A DNA stretch of 33,212 nt from Ophiothrix spiculata (Eukaryota > Echinodermata > Ophiuroidea > Amphilepidida > Ophiotrichidae). Location: NCBI GenBank assembly GCA_000969725.1, contig JXSR01S042622.1; one strand, 5' to 3'. Under the pieces are notes generated by a model. It ran no database searches. It was given only the letters and a program-made list of their open reading frames with translations, and was not told the origin of the DNA. Position numbers and translations under genes: made by a program. Of the stretch, positions 9,901 to 21,900 are shown one piece after another. Position 1 is the stretch's first letter, and the number at the start of each line of letters is the position of its first letter.

Positions 9901-12900
9901 TTTTAGGCCCGGTGCAGACTCCACTATCGTATAGAATATTTTGCTTAGAATATTCTATGCTTACGACAAAATGACGTAGGTCATCGAATAAAACACACAG
10001 CTTTATTCGATGACCTACGTCATTTTGTCGTCAGCATAAAATATTCTAAGCAAAATATTCTATACGATAAAGGAGTCTGCACCGGGCCTTACTCCCTGAC
10101 AACCTTAACGGACCATAACTTGACATCTGGAAATCAAGTGAAGTTCATTAAGGTGTCATTTTAATTGTTTTAGCATGGTCTTTGCAAATATTTAAAAAAG
10201 TAAAAATGATGACAGGAAGCTGCATTTACTGCTGGTTTGGGATGGGATATATGCACAACACATTTCATGATTAGAGTAATCACAATTGCAGAATTAGTTT
10301 AAGTTTAAGAACCAAATTTCCTTTTTTTTTCAATTCTAAATTAATGATAATCTGTTTCCCATTTTCAGTATCCAGATGTCAAAAGTAGAAGTCGACGATG
10401 GCATTGAGTCGGACGAAGAAGAAAACCGAGAGGAAGAATCAAATGCAGATGCTGCTTCCATGACTCAAGAAGATCCCAATCTCTACAGCTTAGATATGTG
10501 CACGCAGACGGGACGCGAAATCTGCACCCAGACGGTAGAAAAACCAGATAACACAATAATGACTCAAACCAGACGTGCTGACGATGAACAATGCATGACA
10601 GAACCATATCAAGCAGATATGGCAATTCAAACAAAAGCGCCACCAATTACGCTCAGCACGCAAACGTACGATCCACCCCCGACGATAGCTACTCAAACCG
10701 TCCCACCGCCACCAACGATGGCGACGCAGACATACCCAGAAATGTCCACTCAAACAACTCCTGTTGATAATATGGAAACGCAGACTGATATTATCACACC
10801 ATCTGTAGCTATACAGTGTACACCTCCCGATCCACCGTGTGAAGTTGCAATTCAAGTGGAACCGACTGTACCTCCTCCAGAGATAGGTATACAGTGTGAA
10901 CCACCGCGTCCACCCCCTGAGATGGGTACTCAGTATGAACCTACACAGGTATCTCAAGCAATTGCGACTCAAGTAGATGTACCGCACGATATCGGCATAC
11001 AATATGTAGCGCCCCCGGAACCAACTCCACCTCCGATGCCAAATTACGATTACATGAAGCATGGACCTAAGTTGAAGTCCGGAAAAAGGACTGTTTATGA
11101 ATTAGGGATTCATACAGGCGATAGGCTTGGTGCGGGAACTAAAGCCGATGTACATATAACCTTATATGGAGAGAGGGGAAACACAGGCAAGATCAAATTG
11201 AGGCAAGCTCCTGAAGATGATCCTGGAAAGAAAATGAAATTTCAGAAAGGACAGGTTAGTATTGTAGATACCATAGATTAACGGGGAGATACAAGGCACA
11301 CCGCCATTTTTATTCCCGCATGGAGACAAAATTGGGGGTATTAGGGTTTTTGCCGATAGCTTGCCGATGATGCATCGCACTTTGTCATAATGCGCGAATA
11401 TTGAAACACGTACACACNNNNNNNNNNNNNNNNNNNNNNNNNNNNNNNNNNNNNNNNNNNNNNNNNNTATTGAAACACGTACACACGCTTTGCATGCAAG
11501 TTAGCGTATCATTCGCATAAAGTATTATTTGCGCAAGTTGTCTCTACGCCTAACCAAGTCTCCGCACTCGAAGTTGATTTTGGCGGGAACCGAGTGGACC
11601 CGAATACCCCCAATTTGAGATCCATGGCTGACGACGCCATTACATGGGCTGGTATACAAAGCCTGGTATCTCCCCTGTAAATCTGTGGTAGATACTTAAA
11701 TCCAAGTCATAATAACTCAGAGATTGTAAACAGAAATCCAAAGTGCAAGGCCATGTTGCTTGTAAATGAGACCTGTACCCTGTATTCTTGTTTACACTGG
11801 CAGAAGAATTATAGTTATTAACTTTTGTAAATCTTGATTTTGCTGGTCGACATATACATATCCTATTTACAGAAACTTCATACTGCTGACACGCAGGGCT
11901 TTTCTATTCTAATCTACAAAATGCAATGGGTTTGATTATTATCGTGTTGAAGATACAACTTGTGATGTTTTATCTGTTGTATGATCACCAACTTTCTATT
12001 GTATTTGTTGCAACTTGGTTTTTCATAATTTTGTCGCAAAAAATGGACCAAAATGACGCAAATAATGAAAATTTAAAAATCATGTCAAGCTTCAATGTTT
12101 CTTCCATGTATATTTTAGTTTAGATACCTGAGTAATAAAAAAGTAGCCAAGTACATGAAATTTTGCTTTTTAAATAGCTGACATGACTCAAATAGATATA
12201 AACTATATATACATGTATGCAGCATGTGTTTTTTAGTCAATCCGAATAAATTTCTTGTGCAGACTAAATAATTTCATTATGGCCTTTCAAGAACTAGCCC
12301 TGTCTGAAATTGCCCTTCTCATTTCCTTTGGATAATAACTCCTCTGTCTTGTTTAACAAATGTGCCCGTCCATCCCAAACCAGCCGTAAATACAGCCTTG
12401 TCATTTCACTTTTTTAAATATTTGCGAAGACCATGCTGTAAGGATTAAAATGACACCTCAATAAACTTCACTTTCGATTTCAGAAGTCAAGTTATGGTCT
12501 GTCAAAGGTTGTCAGGGAGTAAAATGTTTTAACTGAGATAAGCACGTTAAAAGATCAGTAAGCCCTGTTTTTTCTGTCAATTGTCCTCAAAATATACAGG
12601 AATATTTCGTATTTCCGATCATTTTCCTGTAAACTATGCTGGTGTTTTGAAGTAAGCACTAAGATTGTGAATCTGTCAAAAAATCAATTTCAACAAATTA
12701 CGACCTTGACATGTATTTTCACCTGCAGCGCAAAATGAACTGAATGTTTGCTGCATTCACAGCTTGTTTGAGATGGACGGTCTCAAATGTGGATGATAAG
12801 GCCCGGTGCCTCCTCTATCGTTTAGAATATTTTACTTAGAATATTCTATGCTGCGACAAAATGATGTAGGTCATCAAATAAAACTGTGTTTTTTATTCGA

Positions 12901-15900
12901 TGACCTACATCATTTTGTCGTCAGCATAGCATATTCTAAGCAAAATATTCTATACGATAGTGGAGTCTGCACTGGGCCTAGTTCCTCTGCCTTGGTTAAC
13001 AAATAGACATTTGTTCTTCCTTTTCTTCAGATTGATGTTTTCAAAGTGGAATCTTACAATGTTGGCAAGTTAGAATGTATATCAGTAGGCCACAATAGGA
13101 ATGATATAGGTAAGTGTCCAAAGCAAGTCATCATTAAAAATGTGTGGTCCACAATTGAAAGAAACGAACAGCCTGATACACTGGTCACGATGTGTTTATG
13201 GCGTCATACCAGCAGACACCGATCAGACACTAGTCGGTGTCCGCCAGAGTCCGACCGGTGTCCGTGAGCCGTAGAGACACCGGATCGAAGCATGCCGCAA
13301 GAATTTAATTCTGAGTTAAAACCTTGCGGCTTGTATACGATGTCTTCAGTTATGGTCACATAACCACCGGCATCCGACCGGGCATCACAAGCATTCACCG
13401 GTGTCATACGGGGGTTGCGGCTTATGTAACCAGGGTGTCAGGCCATGGGATCAATGCACATGTATGTTACAGAGACTTGGATGTTGTATTCATTGTAACA
13501 CTAGCCTCTCCTCTTACTACTGGTTTAAGCTTGCCCTGGTGTCATGTGTATGTGAATAAATATCACTTGTTTTCACAAGAAACACTTACATTTCCTCTGA
13601 AATCAAAAGCCAGAGTCACATGTTGACTATAATTTTAAAAAATAATAATACGGTAATCAATTTGTTTGATTTTTTTTTTCTGTTGACTTAGGGCCAGTAC
13701 AGACTTTTTGGCACGCTGAATGTTCGATGCAACAACTATCCGCATTTAAATTGTTTCCCCTTAGACACTAATGCATTGAGATTAGAACAGGGATTTGATG
13801 ATATTGTATGAATACTCTTATTTGCAACAACATCAAATATTCTATCATGAAATAGACGTTTTAACATAGATGTATGCGTGAAATTTTATTGAATTACAAA
13901 TACATTATACACAAAGTTGGCATAGAATATTCTATAGGAAGAAAATGTCTGAACCAAGTCTTGTTGTTATCGCCACAGTGCTTAGTGTGACTCATGCTTT
14001 AGACTTTGATATAGAAATGCTTTAATTGGCCTGTTTAAACAAATCTTTCTGCCAAAGTTTTTAACAAATTTGTGCTTTTTTATTTCATGATGTAAATAAG
14101 TCCCCCCCCCCCCCGGGGTAAATACATGGTTTCTAAGGGCGTGTTCACACAGAAGAATTTGGTCATGACTATATTCTCGTTCGTGAGCCACTCATGACCA
14201 AATGCCCAGTGTGAACGCAATTATAGAAAGTGTCTCGCTCATGACCAAAAGTGGCGCGCCACTAGTTTTAATGCGCAAGTCGTGTCCCATTGTGAACGCA
14301 ATTGCTAAGTTGTCTCTTGAGCCGGTCATGACTTGTCATGACTATTATGTGTGAACATGCCCTAATTCTCCACATTTATCTCTTTATAGGATGCGGCTGG
14401 TATCTAGGAAAGGTCATGGTTAGAGAGCTTGGAGACAGCATCACATATGAATTTGTGTGTCAGCGCTGGCTGTCTGCACAAGATGAAGACGGAAGGACAG
14501 TCAGGACACTGCCAACGACAAATGTCATTATGGGTAAGTCACATTTTTCTTTCTTTCAGATGGAGGGAGGAGGGGGTGACAGGGGTAAGAATGACCTCTT
14601 TTTTAAAAACAAGGAAAAACATCGAAAAATGTCAAAAATGGACTGAAAATGAAAGAAAAAGATAAAATTTTGTCTCAATTTTTTTAAACGAGGAAATCAG
14701 CAAAAATGAGGAGATTTCACATCCTTGGGGTGATTGTACTTTATGCTAAAATAATGTAATTCAGGAAGCTGTGACTCAAAATTTGCTTGGTTTGCGCATT
14801 GGGAGCTGGAAATATGGTACTTACCTCGGTCTTTAGATACGAACTTTGATGATCAAATACTGCATTTATCAGGCCTAGGTACACAAGGGTCAAATTCAAT
14901 ATGTGTGACTCTCATCATGGCCTTTTGTGTCAAGAACTTCTATGGAACCTTGGCCTTTTTTCAAGCTATAATTTGAATCACAAGTGAAAGATTTTGAAAA
15001 CCAATTTATTTTGAATGCAACAAAAATGGGAAAAAATGTTGGAAACTTTTTACAAAATTCCCTTCAGAATATACAAAGCAGCTTTTCTAGATGAAAAAAG
15101 TTATTTTTCAAATCATAAGCAAACCAAATTAAACAACCTTTTACAAAAAAAAAAAAAAAAAAACCTTTCTACACACTCTTTATTCGTCCACTAAAGATAA
15201 CTCTGTTTATCATTCCATTTATTCCCTTTCTTTTTTCCTGCAGAGGTAGATGATGTTGATGATGATGACTATGTAGAAGAAAGCCCTGACAGTAGCGTCT
15301 ACTCCGACAATGACATACGTATCGCGCAAACACCAGACGGACACTTTGTTGCTCTCGTACCATCGGAACGAGGAAGTATTGCCAGCGGAAGAAGTAGAGG
15401 AACTCGTAAAAGCTACCGCTCAAGAGAAGCTGAAGACTCATCTAGCTCTGAATCAGAGAGTGAGGAAGAAGCTGATTCCGATACGGAACGATCCGATACC
15501 GAAGACAGCGATAGTGGGAGTGGAAGCGGAAGTGGAAGCAGTAGCGGGTCTAGCAGCGGAAGCGACAGTTATAGCGGAAGCAGCAGCGGAAGTGAATCAG
15601 ACAATGATAGATACCCTGATGGAGACAGCCGAGGCGGAAGATCATCAGGCGGAAGATCTGGCGGTGGTAGATATAAAGATCGTTCCGATGGACATAGAGA
15701 CTCACCTCATGATTCAAGAATTCCAATACATTCAGACTCTTTGACTCCAATCAGTGAGGCACAGTCTACACATGATTCTGATACTTCTAGTTATAGTGGA
15801 AGGGAGACTGCACAAGAGACTAAGTCCGGAAAGGGCAGGAGAAAACCTGAGGAACCTAGTGATTACATGGCAGGGTTTCAGGTAAGGCCAAGAAAAAAAA

Positions 15901-18900
15901 ATTGTTGTGTTGCCCTCAAGTGAAATTTCTGAAAAAATTAGTCGGTCGGTCGGAAAATATATATTTTTTTAAATATTTTTTTTTTAAAAAGCACCTACAT
16001 TATGAAATTTGGGTGCATTTTCCGCTATTTTCAAAATATTTTCTCAAAAAACACCCAATCTGAGCAAAATTGGGTACTTTCCCGACCCAATTTTTGCTTT
16101 TTTAAATATTGGAATAGGGTCAGTCGCTGAGGGCAACGCAACAATTTTTTTTTTGGCCCAAGGCCAATGTCAGAGTTGAAAGAAGTGCAGTGACTACTGT
16201 AGCTTCCCCTCTAAACGCCGTCTAAAATTTACACTATAAGGCCAAACAATAATTTATTGGACAGTGTAAACATAAATTCAGTGTTCCAGGCCCCTTTATT
16301 TGTAAATGCAGTCCCTGCATGGGTATTTGTTTAAATTGTCCAAGAAATATTTATTTTGCCTATAGCATAATTGGTTTAGCAGAATGTAATTTGGCTACAA
16401 AGATACTGACTTTGAGATATTGATGAGACATTCTCCTTAAAAGAGTTTTTAAAGTTTTTTATGATTATGATGAATGATTTCCACAAAGTTCTAGATTGTG
16501 ATGGTGGTTTCTTCAAAGTCAAGATTTTGACAGGTAGTTCTCTAAAAGTTCAAAAATTTTTGGTTAGATCCTTGAATATCTCGATAATGGTTAGATCTAA
16601 ATTATGATGGTATTTTTTAATTTCATTACTAGTTGTGAGCTTCAAGGTTACTTTAAATCATTAAAGTTTTGATTTAAAAGTTTTCTTCAAACACAAAATG
16701 TTGCATAAAAATAATAAACATCAAAGTGATGGAGAAGTTATCACTTCGTCATGTGAGCGCAAGAAAGTTGTATCTGCAATAGCTGCCTTTTGTCATTAAT
16801 TTGGATTGCACACTGTATGACCTTCAGTCTTGGGTCAGTGGTTCTTGAAATGGTTCTTCAGGTGTCATAAGACAGGAAAGTTTGAGGGATTTTTCTCATT
16901 CTTGCGACAAGGTATAACATAAATATAACTTAGGGCAGCCATTGCAGATACAGGGATGGAATTTCGTTTCAGTTTGCGAGAATCAAAATTGACTGAAACA
17001 GTTACAATTACTAAATACGTCAATGAGAGAAGTTGATTCTCATATCTGGATGCTATGAGAATTGATTCTCTGATTCTCGCCGAATTTCTAGCCTTGCAGA
17101 TACGACTTTCTTGCACTCACATGAAATTTATAATCACTGAAAACTAAAAAAGTAACTTTATACATGTGTCTAGGCTGGAATGAACCTAATGAAATCAAAA
17201 ACACAAGAGGATGAAGAAGAACAGAAGAAGGAAGAGGAGGAAGAAAAGAAACGCCAAGCAGAGGAGAGGTTATTACAGGGGCCATCGATGCATGAATGCT
17301 GCAAGACGGACAACCTGGAGAGAATTAAACTGTTAGTACAACATAATGCTGAAAATAAGGAGTAAGTTATGGCTTTCTTTATTATCAAAACTATATGCCA
17401 GCTTATATATCTTGGGTCACTGAGGAAGGTTTGTGCTGTTAAATATGACCAGAAAACTATCCAAAAGGTTGTTTTTAAGGTTAACCCTTTCAACCCGATG
17501 TGCTGGTTTACCAGCTTTTAGAATACATGTCTGAAACCCGATGTGCCTGTCAAACCACATGAATAGTTACAATTTTAAATGGTTTTATTTACATAGAAGA
17601 CATCAATGAAGCTTTGAACCCATGGTTGATTGGTCATTTATCTTTTATTTACCCGACAGAGGTGAAAAATTCCTCATATTTTCATACATTTGATCACAAT
17701 TTTCAAGCCCCATGTAGAGTCATTCTATATATTCAGATATCAGTCATTGGTTAATGACAAGCCACTATTCTTGTTTCCACAGCACTGCAGACGATCGAGG
17801 CTGGACACCGCTCCATATCGCAGCATCTCGAGGTTACCTAGACCTGGTCAAATATCTGACCGCCAATGATGTGAAGCTTAAAGAGTTAACTCCAACCGGT
17901 TATACAGCTCTTCACATGGCAGCTATGAATGGTCATCTTAATGTCATGATGGTAATAGCTGCCATGGGTGCGGAGATATCATGTAAAACAGTAGATGAAC
18001 AGACACCGCTACATTTAGCTGCCATGAGGTGAGTATCAATCAGTAGTCTGCTATAAGGCAGCTATGAATGGTTATCGTAATGTTACGGTGTTAGCTGCTA
18101 TGAGTGCAGAGTTATCATGTAAAACAGTAGACACTGCTACATTTAGCTGCCTTGAGGTAAATAGATATTATCACTCAGTCAGATTAAAGGTTCTGTCACA
18201 AATTCCCTTATAAATACCATACCAACAATATTTTCAAACATATCATACTAGCTTTTTTTGGCAGCCATATGAAACGGTTCAAGAATCTCAAAATTAGAAT
18301 AAGTTTGTTTTAAGTATTGCCTCTTTCAAAAGCTTTATGATCGAATATTCTTTGAAACATATTGTAGATTCCAGGAAAAATGTTTTATGTAAACCTAACT
18401 CACAAGCATTTAAAAACTATGTCCTGGAAAATCACTCTGTCAGAAATGCCTGCTTTTCCCTATAATTTGAACCCTGAGACCTCTCAAATCCCAATACATT
18501 GTCAAGCCGTGCCAAGCCACGAAGTGAGCCTGCCTCTACAACAATGTCGTGCTCATATATATCTTTCATCTACATGTATGACTATTTGCTTGATTTTAAC
18601 TTGTTTTATTTTATTGAATAGGGACGGGTTATAGTTTTATCTATTTTCACTGGTATTGTATTCTTTTGATATGGGTCAGTGACATGAACAAAATAAAAGG
18701 AATTCAACCAAGGACCACCCTTTTATTTTATCACATCTACATTGTATTTCCATAACCTGTATTTTTCAATCTTTGTTTTCAGTGGTCATATTGAGTGCTG
18801 CAAGTGGCTTGTGGGTAATCGCGCCTCTCTTGGCGCTATTGACAACATGGGTCGCACAGCCGTAGATCTGGCGGAAGAATACCAACACGAGGAAGTGCAG

Positions 18901-21900
18901 AGCTTCCTGAAATCGTGCAAGAAGGAACTGACCAGATCTGATAGCTCACTGGCTCAGCTCAGAAGCAGGTATGTATAGGCCAAACAATAATTTATTGGAC
19001 AGAGTAAAGAAAAATCCAGATTGCAGGGCCCCCATTGTTTTTTAATGTAACCCTTACCCTGGATTTTTGTTTACTTTGTCCAATAAATTTGTATTTTGCC
19101 TATAATCAATGATAAGTTTTGTTCAATCAGGATTTTTTAGATGTGGGTGTTTATCCAACTTAGTCAATGGGTAGGCAAGTCCCTAAATTCAGAACATACT
19201 GCACTTGGGTAAAAATGTGAAAGATATAAATAAACATGGCAAACATATAGGCCTGTATTCCATAAGGTTTTTAGCTAAACCACGGTTTTAAATTCTCGTC
19301 AGCAGCACAGCTCATTGAACTGTTCAGCTTGAAAGCTGTGACAGTTCGTATCATTCCTAGACAGTTGGGCCCGTATTCCAGAAAGATGTTTAGCTAAACC
19401 ATTGTTTAAGTGAGCATCAACTGTCCAGGAATGATACGCATCATTGCAGCTTTCAAGCAGAACAGTTCAATGAGTCGTGCTGTTGACGAGAAATAAAACC
19501 TCGATTTAGCTAAACACCTTTCTGGAATACGGGCCCAGATGTTCAGTTAAATCATAGTTTAGCTAAACACCTTTCTGGAATACGGACCGTATATAGACAT
19601 TTTTCAATGGAAGGAAACTTTGAAAAAAAAAATTCATTGTTTTGGGGGGATTTTGATAAATACTCTTAAATTATTTTAAAAACCTTACAAAGTCTGATTA
19701 AATGTGCCATAAAACTTATGGCGGTGTATCTTGTAACAATATCACAAAATTTTCGGAAAAGTTGAGTTCCATTTGTACAAAAGTCAGTTTATCCCTGACC
19801 AAAATGTATTTCTGAAACCCATACTGCATTCTGAACTGAATTATCGGACTGGCTCATTAATTATAATGTAAACAAAACTTCCTCTTTGCTTTGATAGAAA
19901 AAACTGACCTTTTTATATTCTAGCTATTCTAGCTTGTGTCATTATGTGGTATTTATTTGCTACTCAAATAGGTGTTAAGAAGGCCTTCCATATTATTTCT
20001 AAAACCAAAGTCTTTACAAACCAAGCCAAATGCACACAGCACCTCACACAGCCGAATGCAATTGCAGAGGGCAATATTACAAATGTATTCATTTTTTCAT
20101 TCATTTAGCACTGATATGTTTTTAACATTAGAGTTGTAGCTGTTTTTGATATTGATCAGTGCACAATTACTGTAACATTTTTTTTAATAAAAACTTGTAT
20201 GTATACACAGGAAAATTCCAATTACAGTAGGTACAGTAACAAGTGTGTACCTATCGCTGGCTGAACTGGCATTTGACTTGTTATGCACCTGGCAGCTGTT
20301 CTTGTGGCCCCCCCCCCCCCCAGTACCTGGGTACTACCCAGGGGTGGACATTGGTATTTTTTCGAAGTTACCTGCCCGACGTGAAATTTACCTGTCTGAA
20401 TTTTAATACTTTTAAAAAAATATCACTAATATACCTGTTAATTGAAATTTGCTACAAATGGTGCAATTTTGGGAGTTTTTCACACAAAAAATCCAAAATT
20501 TATTTGTTTTTTCAAAAAGTTGCATGCTATTTTTGTATAAATATAACTTCACAATTTTGAAAAATTTGGTATTTGGATAGGTTCTCTCTTCTTCAGAATT
20601 AGTATTTTTATGGGTGGCATTTCAAAAAAGTGGAGATAATTTGATGTTGTTTATTTACTCAAAGTGGACTCAACAGATACAAAAAATTTTACCTACCATG
20701 TCGGGCAGGTACCTTTCATTTTTTACCTGCCCGACACCAAAGTTACCCACCATTGATTGTCGGGTGGGTGCTAATGTCCAGCCCTCGCACTAGCAGATTA
20801 CTCGTTGTGAAAGTACAGACGATTTATGCAGTGCAAACGTCCCTGCCGGCTTAATGTCCGGATATATGGGATGGGGGTGGGACCAGAAAAACAACTGCCA
20901 GATCAAGTGCCGATTGAGTATTGAAGTTGCTCCTCAAAGCTATGTACTATACTATCTCTCAAAGTTGTTTTTTTTCCTTTCAAATCGGGTAATGTACTCC
21001 ACTCTTAACGCGCGCGCCAACAGCGTGAGCGTAAACAATCGAAAACAACAAATCACGCTCTGCAAATATGTGCGCAAATAAGTGAATCAGTACGCAGAAG
21101 GCCTTAACAACAAGCATCTGTAAGAAAAAAACTCGCAAACGAAGAAAAACAACTCTGAGATAAACTATAGAGGAATTTTCCTGTGTATTCATGCATCTAT
21201 CGGACCATTCTTTTTCAATATGTCACAAACATCACAAAATGTTACATGTTACTTTACTTGGACTTGAACATGTTAATAGTTTTAGTAAACATTCTAACAG
21301 GATAAGCATATCTTGACCTTCCGACATTAGGCATCAGATTTGAATTCTGCTTTTTAGATTAAACCCAGTTGCTCCGAAAAGTTGACAAAAACAGAAAAAA
21401 TGTGCTTTTTGCTTGAGCTTGTCAAAATTTATCTTTATGGTTTGTATTTCCTAATAAATATTTACTATAAAGAATACTTTGGTTCAGATAGGATCATGTC
21501 AGAAAAGTACTTCCCATAATTCCATTCAAAATTTAAAATCAATAGCTCAAAACAACCCACAGTGAGAACCATTTCCCATAGAACATACACAGTAAAATGC
21601 ATGTTTTAAATATGACACGGTACATTTATTATTGAAGCGTCCAGATGATTAAAATTACCTTGTGAAAGGTCACACATTACTAGCTCAATGAATATGTAAA
21701 CAAATCTGTGGTCGCTTGATGTTTTCACATCGATAATACAGTTTGATTTAGCATGAAACTCAATATATTTACTATGCAAATGCACAGCAGTAGTAATTTG
21801 ACCTCATTGAACATTCCATTAGTTCATTCATGCTTACTGAGCTGTTACTGTGAATTGTAGGAAGATCTTAAATCACCCTCTGGGATCATGTTATCGTTTG

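Noticed and set aside
10490-11062. 190-codon open frame antisense to exon 8
   Set aside because: It mirrors the periodic Pro/TQT-coding sequence, which rarely yields antisense stops. The sense strand has domain and splice support, and the antisense product is W/R/C-rich without a domain.
13690-13955. Possible third PIF/Harbinger-like MITE (GGGCCAGTACAGAC ... GTCTGAACC)
   Set aside because: The ends match poorly and the arms do not pair beyond CATAGAATATTCTATA. I could not confirm the boundaries or a TWA duplication.
15310-15744. 144-codon alternative frame inside exon 11
   Set aside because: It is the +1 shadow of the Ser/Gly/Glu low-complexity repeat (giving A/E/V-rich protein). It has no domain, and splice phases support the other frame.
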